Both the position numbers and the translations under genes were made by a program. From Marinobacter psychrophilus (GTDB lineage: Bacteria > Pseudomonadota > Gammaproteobacteria > Pseudomonadales > Oleiphilaceae): DNA of 64,000 nt. Location: positions 1,674,001 through 1,738,000 of the forward strand of contig NZ_CP011494.1 of assembly GCF_001043175.1 (NCBI RefSeq), read 5' to 3'. Under the pieces are notes generated by a model. The model was not told where the DNA came from. It was given only the letters and a program-made list of their open reading frames with translations, and did no database searches. Below, one piece after another: positions 26,566 to 34,725 of the stretch. The first letter of the stretch is position 1. Each line of letters opens with the position of its first letter.

Positions 26566-27410
26566 GATGACGTCTCCTTAGCATCACTTTGGCGGAAGAA
26601 CCGGTCCATCCAGATGGCCAACAGCACAATCGCTAGACCGGCTTCAAAGCCCTTGCCAATATCGACCGTATTCAAAGCTCGAACCACCGGTACACCCAAT
26701 CCATCGGCGCCTACCAAAGCGGCAATAACAACCATTGAGAGCGATAACATGATGCATTGGGTAATACCGGCACCAATGGAACTCATGGCAGCGGGTAGCT
26801 CAACCTTGAACAACAGTTGCCGATTGGTGCAGCCGAAGGCCTTGCCCGCTTCGACCAATTCTTTCGGCACCTGGGAGATGCCCAGGTGCGTTAGCCGTAC
26901 CGGGGCGGCGATGGCAAAGATCACGGTTGAGATCACGCCAGGTACCACTCCCAGGCCGAACAAGGTCAGCGTCGGGATCAGGTAAACAAAAGGTGGGATG
27001 GTCTGCATCAGATCCAGCATCGGCTGCAGGAATTTGTACAGCCAACGGCTATGAGCCGCATAAATGCCCAAAGGAATGCCGATCACTACACACAACAGGG
27101 TGGCGTACAACACCAGCGACAGCGTCGCCATGGTGTCTTCCCAGTAACCAATATTCCAAATCAGCAAAAAGCTGAAGGCGGTAAAAGCGGCCAATCCCCA
27201 ACGGCGATGACGAAGATACGCCGCCACCGTCAGAAGCAATATCAGAGCGCTAGGCGGTACCCACAACAGGGCCCCGGTCAGGCCGTGGATCATGCTACTC
27301 AGAGTATCGGAAACAGCGTCAAAAAAGCCGCTGAAATTGACGACCAAAAAATCAACAATGCCTTCGACGAAGTCGCCGAAAGGCAGTTGGTGCTCAGTTA
27401 TCCAGCTCAT
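26562..27410 (-). CDS. choW: Choline/glycine betaine ABC transporter permease
   Basis: 282-residue membrane protein of the ProW/OpuAB family with about six hydrophobic spans. The EAA loop is GKAFGCTNRQLLFKVELPAAMSS-like (about residues 190-212), followed by SLSMVVIAALVGADGLG, a family hallmark. The start has only a weak ribosome site and lies downstream of a strong hairpin, suggesting that expression relative to choX is adjusted. Confidence 0.88.
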   Translation of the reverse strand: MSWITEHQLPFGDFVEGIVDFLVVNFSGFFDAVSDTLSSMIHGLTGALLWVPPSALILLLTVAAYLRHRRWGLAAFTAFSFLLIWNIGYWEDTMATLSLVLYATLLCVVIGIPLGIYAAHSRWLYKFLQPMLDLMQTIPPFVYLIPTLTLFGLGVVPGVISTVIFAIAAPVRLTHLGISQVPKELVEAGKAFGCTNRQLLFKVELPAAMSSIGAGITQCIMLSLSMVVIAALVGADGLGVPVVRALNTVDIGKGFEAGLAIVLLAIWMDRFFRQSDAKETSS

Positions 27411-27479
27411 GGCGTTCAGTCTTGTTGGGTGCAGGCCTTGGCCGACACCGGAAATGGGAGGTGTTCGTTATAGAATCGG

Positions 27480-27507
27480 GCGCTCTGAACCTGTCAGTTC
27501 AGAGCGC
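27480..27507. repeat. Perfect 11-bp hairpin between choX and choW
   Basis: GCGCTCTGAAC and GTTCAGAGCGC are exact inverted copies around a 6-base CTGTCA loop. Placed after the binding-protein gene of an ABC operon, it resembles the 3' stem-loops that protect upstream mRNA. There is no clear T-run on the minus strand, so full termination is unlikely. Confidence 0.55.
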
Positions 27508-27577
27508 GACCAAAGTGCTTTCTATAATATTCTCTGAAGTATTCTCTACAAAATGCTCATCAGTGCTTTCTTCAGTA

Positions 27578-28507
27578 CTACTTCAGGGATGCCTTAACGG
27601 CAGGCAGTGCTGCATCGCCGTTCAAGGTTGTGACACCTTTGAGCCAGACATCCAATACGGCCGGGTTGTTGGCCAGCCAAGTGTGAGCAGCATCCCGTGG
27701 TTCTTCGCCGTCGTTCAGAATAGCGCCCATCACTTCGTTTTCCATGGACAGTGAAAACGTCATGTTAGTCAGTAGCTTGCCCACGTTCGGGCATTCGTTC
27801 AGGTAATTCTTACGCACGTTGGTGTGAACGGTTGCGCCGCCGTAGTTGGGGCCAAAAAAGTCGTCACCACCGTCCAGGTAGGCCATGTCATGATTGGCGT
27901 TCATGGGGTGCGGTTCCCACCCTAGGAATACCACCCATTCATTACGACGAACTGAACGGCCAACCTGGGACAGCATGCCAGCTTCGCTGGACTCCACGAG
28001 CCGGAACTCACCAAGATCGAACGCATCCTGGCCGATCATGTCTTGAATCAGACGGTTGCCATCGTTGCCGGGCTCAATGCCATAAATCCGGTCGTCAAAT
28101 TGGTCGGCGTGCTTGGCAATGTCGGCAAATTGGGTCACACCGGCATCGTAAACGTACTGCGGTACCGCCAAGGTGTATTTGGCGCCTTCCAGGTTAGTGA
28201 CAACGGTTTCAACATCACCGCTTTCCAGGTAAGGACGCACGTCTGCTTCCATGGTGGGCATCCAGTTGCCCAGAAACACGTCAATGTCTTTGTTCTGGAG
28301 CGCCCGGTAAGCCACGGGCACTGACAGCACTTTTGCTTTTGGCTCGTAGCCCATGCCTTCCAGTACTTCGGAGGCCAGCGCGGTGGTGGCCGTGATGTCG
28401 GTCCAGCCAACATCGGCAAAACGGACGGTTTGACATTCGGTATTTGGAGCCGCTACTGCAGCGCCACTAATAGCAAGGCCAGCAAAGGCCAAAACAAGCT
28501 TTTTCAT
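27578..28507 (-). CDS. choX: Choline ABC transporter substrate-binding protein
   Basis: 309-residue periplasmic receptor of the OpuAC family. The signal peptide ends near AVAAP. The mature protein has VRFADVGWTDI, the aromatic-rich VFLGNWMPTME and FLGWEPHPMN segments that form the quaternary-ammonium cage, and YGIEPGNDGNRLIQDMI, all matching ChoX-like choline receptors better than betaine-only ones. It heads the choXWV operon and has a palindromic operator candidate about 200 bases upstream. Confidence 0.87.
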   Translation of the reverse strand: MKKLVLAFAGLAISGAAVAAPNTECQTVRFADVGWTDITATTALASEVLEGMGYEPKAKVLSVPVAYRALQNKDIDVFLGNWMPTMEADVRPYLESGDVETVVTNLEGAKYTLAVPQYVYDAGVTQFADIAKHADQFDDRIYGIEPGNDGNRLIQDMIGQDAFDLGEFRLVESSEAGMLSQVGRSVRRNEWVVFLGWEPHPMNANHDMAYLDGGDDFFGPNYGGATVHTNVRKNYLNECPNVGKLLTNMTFSLSMENEVMGAILNDGEEPRDAAHTWLANNPAVLDVWLKGVTTLNGDAALPAVKASLK

Positions 28508-28925
28508 TTGTCGTTCTCTTTTTATGGATTGTCGGTCACAGCGTTAGCGCTGTGCATTTTTCCAATCAGGGTGCCCGCACAGGGTGGGTCTAGGCCACGG
28601 GTGTAATCCGCGCATTGAAAGGCAGTAGACGCTGTGCGTAGCTCTTCGCCGCCGAAGCGGATCGAAGGTCAAAAGCGCTCGATTTGAACGAATACCCAAA
28701 AAGTTGAACAAGCGTTCAATGAATATAGGTTAATGGTATGAAGCCTAAATATCAAATGCGGGGAAAAAGCCCGAACAATAGGGACTCAGCTTTAAAAGCA
28801 GTCAAAAGCGGCAGGACAGTAAAAAAATTATTTAGAAGACATAGAAAAGATGCCTCTAAAAATCGCTTCAACGCGAGAAAAAGAGACATCAGCACTCGTT
28901 TTTCAAACCCCCTGACGGAAAATTT
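28508..28925. promoter_or_regulatory. Intergenic region upstream of choX
   Basis: 418 bases between choX and alkB, which point the same way. A perfect palindrome at 28704-28719 is the main feature. A 63-codon plus-strand frame (28738-28929) rich in Lys/Arg/Asn with an AGG-like ribosome site is open here, but it resembles no family and its composition fits AT-rich noncoding DNA, so I do not call it a gene. Confidence 0.45.
28704..28719. promoter_or_regulatory. Palindromic operator, BetI/TetR-like
   Basis: TTGAAC and GTTCAA are exact inverted copies around AAGC. The half-site resembles those of BetI-type TetR regulators that control choline genes, though BetI sites usually have no 4-base gap. 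No regulator gene is adjacent. Confidence 0.4.
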
Positions 28926-30095
28926 CTAGTGCAAAAAGTATCGTTTAATCATTTTCCGTTTTGCCGGTTTATGGAAGTTGATTTTTGTAATGTCGCCGTC
29001 CACATGTTTGACCAATCTCGGGTTCATCACCGCAAACCACAGTGGCGGGATGTAGGCGAGAACGAACATGCCGAGGTAACCGTTCGGCAGCGTCGGCAGA
29101 TTGTCGAAATGGCGTAACGACTGATAGCGACGTGTTGGATTTGCGTGGTGATCCGAGTGACGCTGCAAATGGAACGTCGCCCAGTTTGAAAAAATATGAT
29201 TACTGTTCCAGCTGTGGTGAGGCTGAGTTGGCTCGTAACGACCGTTTTCACGTTTTTTCCGCAGCAGACCGTAATGCTCAATGTAATTTGCCGAAGTGAG
29301 TTGGAACATACCCCAAACGGCGATGGCGAGAATAAAGGGCAGAACCGCAACGCCCAGCAAGATGACGGCGGTTCCCCACGCGAACGCAGTGATTAACGCC
29401 GGTTGCAAGATCTCATTATTAAGCGACCAAACCGGCTTGTCGGCCTTGTTTAATCGCGTTTTTTCAATGTCCCATGCGCGCAAGAACGCGCCAGGAATTT
29501 CGCGCAACGCAAACCCCCAAAGTGTTTCGCCCATGCGTGACGACGCCGGATCGTCCGGTGTTGCAACGTCGCGATGGTGGCCTTTGTTGTGCTCGACAAA
29601 AAAGTGACCATAGGCGCAAGGCGCAAGAACGATCTTTGCCAGCCAGCGTTCCATTCGGGCTTTTTTATGGCCTAATTCATGGCCTAGGTTAATGGCGGTG
29701 CCCTGCAGCGTGCCGATAACAAGCACGGTGGCGATCATGCCGTGCAGTGGGGCATCCTGGGTACCAATAAACCAAACGCCGAGCGCCCATATTGCCCAAA
29801 GCACAGGAACCAGTAAGTAGGTGACATAGCGGTAGTAGCGATCTTGTTCAAGCTGCGCCACAACCTCTTCTGGTGGGTTGTTGGTGTCTTCGCCGAGCAC
29901 CATGTCCAGAACCGGAATTACCACAAAGTAAAACGCCAGCGGAGCCCACAGCCAGAGCGCATTGCCGGTGACGAAGAACAGGCCGGGGCCGACAAGGGCC
30001 AGCATCGGTACGAGAACAGACAAGGCCCATAAATAGCGCTTACGATCGCGGTAGATCTGGCCTGATGGAGTGACAAAGACACCAGCTTGGTTCAT
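28926..30095 (-). CDS. alkB: Alkane 1-monooxygenase AlkB
   Basis: 389-residue integral membrane di-iron hydroxylase that oxidises medium-chain alkanes to 1-alkanols using rubredoxin as electron donor. All histidine boxes are present: HELGH (139-143), HNKGHH (169-174) and HSDHH (313-317), plus the AlkB signature NYIEHYGL (270-277). Six hydrophobic spans are visible. AAGGAC precedes the ATG. No rubredoxin gene is nearby, so it must be encoded elsewhere. The divergent AraC gene is the obvious regulator candidate. Confidence 0.95.
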   Translation of the reverse strand: MNQAGVFVTPSGQIYRDRKRYLWALSVLVPMLALVGPGLFFVTGNALWLWAPLAFYFVVIPVLDMVLGEDTNNPPEEVVAQLEQDRYYRYVTYLLVPVLWAIWALGVWFIGTQDAPLHGMIATVLVIGTLQGTAINLGHELGHKKARMERWLAKIVLAPCAYGHFFVEHNKGHHRDVATPDDPASSRMGETLWGFALREIPGAFLRAWDIEKTRLNKADKPVWSLNNEILQPALITAFAWGTAVILLGVAVLPFILAIAVWGMFQLTSANYIEHYGLLRKKRENGRYEPTQPHHSWNSNHIFSNWATFHLQRHSDHHANPTRRYQSLRHFDNLPTLPNGYLGMFVLAYIPPLWFAVMNPRLVKHVDGDITKINFHKPAKRKMIKRYFLH

Positions 30096-30169
30096 GTTAT
30101 TGTCCTTATAGGGATGGGGGGTACGTTGCCATATTGGCCTTTTCCGCCGGCGTCGGTCACCGCTATAAG

Positions 30170-30195
30170 TGGCAATTAGTCGTCAAATAGTGCCA
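30170..30195. promoter_or_regulatory. Inverted TGGCA/TGCCA pair in the alkB-AraC intergenic region
   Basis: TGGCA and TGCCA lie 16 bases apart in the 137-base divergent promoter region, next to repeated AATTAGT/AATAGT-like words. It is a plausible AraC-family binding site, weakly supported. Confidence 0.3.
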
Positions 30196-30232
30196 TCATA
30201 ATGACTAAAAATGAGCGTAGTACAGGAGACGT

Positions 30233-31258
30233 ATGGCGCTATTGGCAACGGAAAGACTTCGCCCCGCGATACACCCAACCTATGCGCGGTTGGTGTGCGC
30301 GCATTTGCGTCAAGAGGGCTTTGATAACGAGACAATTCTGCAGGGTACGCGGTTGCAGTGGGAGCAATTACTGAGCGGGAATCGTTATCTCAGTCTTGAG
30401 CAGCTTGCGCGTTTATTGCGGCGCGCCACAGCGCTAACTCGAACGCCGTGGCTGGGCCTGGACATCGGTGGCATTACCTCGGTTTCTGCCCATGGTGCGC
30501 TCGGTTACGCCATTGTGTCGGCGCCGAATCTTCGTGTGGTGTTACACACTCTGGCGCGTTTCACCCGCTTGCGTTTTCAGTTGGTGAACGTTGTTATTTC
30601 TGAAACGGACGAACATTTTACCGTGAGCATGGAAGAACTGTCAGAGCTTGGCGATGTGCGCGAGTTTATCTACAGCGCGCTGTTGGTCACCTATCTTCAA
30701 TTGGTCGACACCGTGACCTCTCAGCGCTTACGCAATATTCAGATTGAATTGCCAATATCGCGCCCGCAATGGGCAGACGTTTACCAACAGCGTTGCGGTT
30801 GCCCGGTGATGTTTGATGCACCGGCGTTTCGTTTGCAAATGCCGGTGAGCGTACTTGATACGCCTTGCCTCACCGCCGATGCCGGCACCTTTCGCACCGC
30901 ATTGCGTGATTGCGAAAATCAGTTGCGCCAGCTTGATAACGGTGGCGCGTTGAGTCAGCAGGTGAGTAATTGTTTGCTCAATAGCTCGGATGGCTATCCG
31001 GGCCTTGACGAGGTGGCGTCCAGCTTAGCCATGTCGCGACGTACATTGATCCGTAGATTAAAAATCGAAGGCACCAGTTACCAAGAGCTGCTTGACGGAG
31101 TGCGGCAAGAATTGGCTGCCTGGTATTTGTTGGAAACCACTGTTGCGGTTGAGCAGATTGCGGAACGACTGGGTTATCAAGACACCTCTAACTTTAGCCG
31201 CACCTTTCGGCGCTGGTTTGGTATGACCCCGCACGCTATGCGTAACGGGGACATATAG
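30233..31258 (+). CDS. AraC-family transcriptional regulator (OruR/ArgR-like)
   Basis: 341 residues. The N-terminal two thirds match the arabinose-binding-like domain of the AlkS-unrelated AraC group (HGALGYAIVSAPNLRVVLHTLARF), and the C-terminus holds the two helix-turn-helix motifs: SLAMSRRTLIRRLKIEGTSYQELLD and IAERLGYQDTSNFSRTFRRWFG. AGGAG precedes the ATG. It is divergent from alkB, so it probably activates alkB in response to alkanes or fatty acids; that link is by position only. Confidence 0.88.
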   Translation: MALLATERLRPAIHPTYARLVCAHLRQEGFDNETILQGTRLQWEQLLSGNRYLSLEQLARLLRRATALTRTPWLGLDIGGITSVSAHGALGYAIVSAPNLRVVLHTLARFTRLRFQLVNVVISETDEHFTVSMEELSELGDVREFIYSALLVTYLQLVDTVTSQRLRNIQIELPISRPQWADVYQQRCGCPVMFDAPAFRLQMPVSVLDTPCLTADAGTFRTALRDCENQLRQLDNGGALSQQVSNCLLNSSDGYPGLDEVASSLAMSRRTLIRRLKIEGTSYQELLDGVRQELAAWYLLETTVAVEQIAERLGYQDTSNFSRTFRRWFGMTPHAMRNGDI

Positions 31259-31268
31259 CGCTGCCCGG

Positions 31269-31646
31269 TTAGGGGGTTTGGAGCACCGCTTTACTCGAAC
31301 GCAGGAGTTGGATAATCGAGGCGGCCGAGCCAATCAACATCACAGTAATCAGGCTCGCAGCAAAAAGTTTAGGTTCGCCATCGGCATAAGCCTGCCAGCT
31401 CATAGTCGAACGCCAGCTAAACGTTGCGCACAGCAGCAGCGTAGTCAATCCGGCGGCTATCAATGCCGGCCAACGACCGCCCTTCAGCAACCAGAATCCC
31501 CACACTGCACTCAGTATTCCAAAGGTAGCACCCGACATTAAAGCCGTTTTGGCTGCAGCCGGATTGGACGCAAATCCAACCAAACCACACACGATCAAAA
31601 AAAGTCCGTACCCGATATACCAGCGGCCAATGCTTGTTCTGCTCAT
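31269..31646 (-). CDS. TMEM14-like small membrane protein
   Basis: 125 residues with four hydrophobic spans. GFASNPAAAKTALMSGATFG followed by GFWLLKGGRW resembles the TMEM14 / UPF0136 family, whose bacterial members are uncharacterised. It converges on the AraC gene with only 10 bases between the two stops. The downstream gap (31647-31836 side) shows no other gene. Confidence 0.6.
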   Translation of the reverse strand: MSRTSIGRWYIGYGLFLIVCGLVGFASNPAAAKTALMSGATFGILSAVWGFWLLKGGRWPALIAAGLTTLLLCATFSWRSTMSWQAYADGEPKLFAASLITVMLIGSAASIIQLLRSSKAVLQTP

Positions 31647-31836
31647 GTTTATCCGCTACCGATTAGTGTTGTAAGAAATTGAAGACCGTCTCGTTCGCCA
31701 GTCAGTCCGGGATCAGAGAGAGGCCTTACATGTCCCGACTGATGAACGCACACTCCGATCAGGCGAGTGCCATTTCGACAACATGCGCAGCCAATAGTTT
31801 CGTATCGATCTTCAATTTTTAGCTCAATGCGAAACG

Positions 31837-32280
31837 CTACGGCCGTGTGGACGTGGTTTGGCCTGCTAATAGCTTTTCAAGAAGCTCATCTATTTCTTTT
31901 TTTAATTCTTTATCGTCAATCCTGTCAGCGCTGATTTTCGCATTTTCAAGACTTTTGATGGCTACGTCAGTTTGGCCTAATTCGATTTGCAATGTCGCCA
32001 TGGAAAATGCGATGGACGACATATGGTCCTTCAAATCCATATCGACGGCTTTCCCCAGAGCTTTTTCATAGCCAGGCAAAGCGTCTTCTATCTCTTCTTC
32101 AAAGTCAGCCAGTGTTTCCCATTGCTCTGGATGATCTTTATCGGTGTTTTCGTTATCTGTACAAACCGCCTTCAACTCTGCATAGAGCGAATTGAAGGCC
32201 TCTCTATCATCTTTGTCGGCAGCCTTCATTAGCTTTTCAGCTAACTCATAAACGGACTTGTGTATTTTGGTATTAATCAT
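31837..32280 (-). CDS. Hypothetical helical protein
   Basis: 147 residues, acidic and helical, with a TPR-like spacing of small and aromatic residues in its second half (SIAFSMATLQIELGQTDVAIKSLENAK). No family recognised. The ATG at 32280 has an AGGTGG ribosome site; an upstream in-frame start at 32316 is less well placed. It lies 52 bases after the peroxiredoxin gene on the same strand and may be co-transcribed. Confidence 0.6.
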   Translation of the reverse strand: MINTKIHKSVYELAEKLMKAADKDDREAFNSLYAELKAVCTDNENTDKDHPEQWETLADFEEEIEDALPGYEKALGKAVDMDLKDHMSSIAFSMATLQIELGQTDVAIKSLENAKISADRIDDKELKKEIDELLEKLLAGQTTSTRP

Positions 32281-32332
32281 TACGAACCACCTGCTGCCGA
32301 TGCTTATTGCCATCAATATCTAGCTGAATTGC

Positions 32333-32989
32333 TTACTTCTTCAGTGCTTTTGCAAAGCGCAGGTAAGGCAATTTAATGTCGATCTCGCCGAATTTCTCTT
32401 TTGCCTGCTCATCGTTTAGAGCCAGCCCTACAATCACGTCCTGACCTGGAACCCAGTTAGCAGGCGTTGCGATACCGGCACCGTCTGTGATCTGGACAGC
32501 GTCCAGGGCACGCAAAATTTCCGCAAAGTTGCGACCTACAGCCATGGGGTACGACATGGTCAGACGAACCTTTTTGTCCGGACCAATAATGAACACCGTC
32601 CGCACGGTAGCACTGTTGGCAGGCGTGCGATTCTCGGGCAGATAGGCACCGGCTGGCAGCATGTCGTAAAGTTTAGATACCAGCAAAGACGTGTCATCAA
32701 TAATCGGGAAGTCGGCAGCGGCACCGGAAAACGCTTCGATATCGCGCTTCCATTTCAGGTGTTCTTCAACGTTGTCTACCGATACGCCCATCACCTTGGT
32801 ATTGCGGCTGGCGAATTCAGGTACCAGCTGAGCAACAGCACCAAATTCGGTGGTGCATACCGGTGTAAAATCCTTTGGGTGTGAAAACAGGATGGCATAG
32901 CTGTCACCAATCCACTCGTGAAACGTGATTTTGCCGTCTGTGGAATCCACAGTGAAATCTGGAGCTACATCGTCGATACGAATAGACAT
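32333..32989 (-). CDS. 1-Cys peroxiredoxin (Prdx6 type)
   Basis: 218 residues that reduce hydrogen peroxide and lipid hydroperoxides in the cytoplasm. The peroxidatic cysteine is Cys45 in FTPVCTTE, and no resolving cysteine in a second CXXC or VCP motif is seen, consistent with the 1-Cys Prdx6 group; the long C-terminal domain (WVPGQDVIVGLALNDEQAKEKF) is typical. AAGGAA precedes the ATG. It would suit an aerobic alkane degrader facing oxidised lipids. Confidence 0.92.
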   Translation of the reverse strand: MSIRIDDVAPDFTVDSTDGKITFHEWIGDSYAILFSHPKDFTPVCTTEFGAVAQLVPEFASRNTKVMGVSVDNVEEHLKWKRDIEAFSGAAADFPIIDDTSLLVSKLYDMLPAGAYLPENRTPANSATVRTVFIIGPDKKVRLTMSYPMAVGRNFAEILRALDAVQITDGAGIATPANWVPGQDVIVGLALNDEQAKEKFGEIDIKLPYLRFAKALKK

Positions 32990-33149
32990 AATTGCATTCC
33001 TTGGTTGTTGTGACGAAGCAGAGCGACTAAATCGTCGCTCTGCCTGCTTTGGTTAAGCTGCGTCAAATTCAGCGGATGAATACCGCTCGGGTTGATCGTA
33101 CTGCGAGCCATCCAAAGATGATACCTAGTTTGCATCGCCACGCGGCTTT

Positions 33150-33776
33150 CTAGGTGTGCTGTTCAAGCGGCACATCGTCGTGCCAGTCCTCCATCGAGTC
33201 GTACATCTCGCCTTTGAGGATGTAGTAGGGCGCTTTCTGGTAGATCTTGATGTCGTGAAACGGGTCGGTGAAAATCTTGGCCATCCACACCAGACCTGAC
33301 TGCACGCCCATCAGTTTGAAAAGATGTACGGTTCTGAACACCACGGCACCCAGACCGACAAACAACCATATCAGTGCGGTGTTGCTGATGAATTCAACCA
33401 GATTGGTTGCCGGGGAGAGCAGGCCGAGCAGGTCGGGGTTCAGCAGCAGTGCCACCGGGGTCAGCGCCCAGATCGATAGCAGCACCACCTTGCGGTTGAG
33501 GTTGTAGCCCACTTTTACACGTTCCTTGAAATCGTGGCTGGCCTTGTTCACCTCATCGTAAGTCTTCGGCTCAAAGAAGAAGTGACCCGTTTGGCGCAGT
33601 GTCATCGCCAGCAGCCAACCAACAAGCGCCGCCGCCGCCGGATGAAAAAACACCAGGCCATAGCTGATCAGAAAACAGCTGGCGCTGAGTAGATGCAAAA
33701 ACTGGTTGATCCGATTGTGATGATAGTAGCGGTGATCGTCCCACCGTTGTTTTTGTAATTCCTCACGAAATGTCAT
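33150..33776 (-). CDS. Mpo1/DUF962-like membrane protein
   Basis: 208 residues with four hydrophobic spans. The opening HHNRINQFLHLLSASCF and the later LRQTGHFFFEPK resemble the histidine motifs of Mpo1-like (DUF962) proteins, Fe-dependent dioxygenases that shorten 2-hydroxy fatty acids in yeast. The match is by motif shape, so function is tentative. The ATG at 33776 has AAGGAC ahead; an ATG at 33794 would overlap the psd stop. It ends a four-gene operon with psd, a PHP-glycosyltransferase and an aminotransferase, which supports lipid-related work. Confidence 0.6.
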   Translation of the reverse strand: MTFREELQKQRWDDHRYYHHNRINQFLHLLSASCFLISYGLVFFHPAAAALVGWLLAMTLRQTGHFFFEPKTYDEVNKASHDFKERVKVGYNLNRKVVLLSIWALTPVALLLNPDLLGLLSPATNLVEFISNTALIWLFVGLGAVVFRTVHLFKLMGVQSGLVWMAKIFTDPFHDIKIYQKAPYYILKGEMYDSMEDWHDDVPLEQHT

Positions 33777-33786
33777 GGCAGCGTCC

Positions 33787-34725
33787 TTATACATCAAGTG
33801 TTGTAGTGGGTTCTTCGGATCGACTGGAATCGTGCAAGGGCAAAGCTGGCAGCGGGTGGCCTGACAACAGCGCTTCACCCATCCTGACCGGCTGGCCTTC
33901 GACGATTCCGGGGCAGAGTTGGTATTGCTCTGAGGCAAAAACAAGGATGGTAGAGCCGTGCTGGAAATAGCCCATTTCCTGGCCTTTGCGCAGCATTGCA
34001 TTGCACGGAATCACGTTGGCACCCCGGTATTTCAGATCCAGCGGCTCGGCCAGAAAATGAAATTTCATGCTGGCCACCAGAATGGCGGCAACCGGCACCA
34101 GCGTCAGGCTGTAATCTGGATGGCCAAACTCCAGTTCCAGAACCGCCCTTTCGTTTTTGCAAAACAGTTTTTCGACTTTTTTCAGGGCGATGGGGTTTAC
34201 GTTCCAGGTGTCCCCGGACACGTAGTTCACCCGGCGAACCTGGCAGTCTACTGGCGCATGAAACCGGTGATACATGCTGGATTTAAGCCGCAGGGTGACA
34301 AATTGGCCGTTTTGGTAGCGCGCTGCCAGCCTAGTATCCGGGATCAGTTGCTCCAGGGTGTAAGGAAAACCCTTGGCCTGAAACAGCCGGTTGTCCTGAA
34401 TACGGCCGCAGGCGCCAACGATGGCGTCGCACGGGCTGCTGACAGTGCCCAGCCGGTTGTCTAGCGGGCGCAGGCCAGGCTTGAGCTGCCGTGTGAAGCA
34501 CTCTTGGAGGCTTTTAAAACGCGGGTTTTTAGCATCCTGTAACCGCAGGTCGTCACAGAAGCACTGCCAGATGGCAATGGATAGCCGAGTCAGGGCGGGG
34601 CTTTCAATACGGCTGAACCAACCCATAAACAAGGTGAGCCAGAGCCGAGGCAGGCGGTTGGTCAGCAGAAAATTCAGTTGTTCGCCGGTGGTTAAACCAG
34701 GCGTTGCCTTTTTAACCGAACTCAC
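33787..34725 (-). CDS. psd: Phosphatidylserine decarboxylase
   Basis: 312-residue proenzyme making phosphatidylethanolamine from phosphatidylserine. The self-cleavage site is seen as HGST in the C-terminal part, where the serine becomes the pyruvoyl group, and YHRFHAPVDCQV carries the conserved histidine pair. The start is a GTG at 34725 sharing one base with the stop of the upstream gene (TAGTG), so translation is coupled. Being inside an operon with sugar- and amino-transfer enzymes, it may be a second, specialised copy; whether the main psd is elsewhere cannot be seen. Confidence 0.9.
   Translation of the reverse strand: MSSVKKATPGLTTGEQLNFLLTNRLPRLWLTLFMGWFSRIESPALTRLSIAIWQCFCDDLRLQDAKNPRFKSLQECFTRQLKPGLRPLDNRLGTVSSPCDAIVGACGRIQDNRLFQAKGFPYTLEQLIPDTRLAARYQNGQFVTLRLKSSMYHRFHAPVDCQVRRVNYVSGDTWNVNPIALKKVEKLFCKNERAVLELEFGHPDYSLTLVPVAAILVASMKFHFLAEPLDLKYRGANVIPCNAMLRKGQEMGYFQHGSTILVFASEQYQLCPGIVEGQPVRMGEALLSGHPLPALPLHDSSRSEEPTTTLDV

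Noticed and set aside
28738..28929. 63-codon Lys/Arg/Asn-rich plus-strand frame
   Set aside because: Composition follows the local AT-rich DNA, its end runs into the alkB stop, and no family fits; ribosome site is only fair.
31735..31830. 30-codon frame with a GAGAGG-like site in the gap near 31.7 kb
   Set aside because: Too short and without any recognisable feature; chance is likely.
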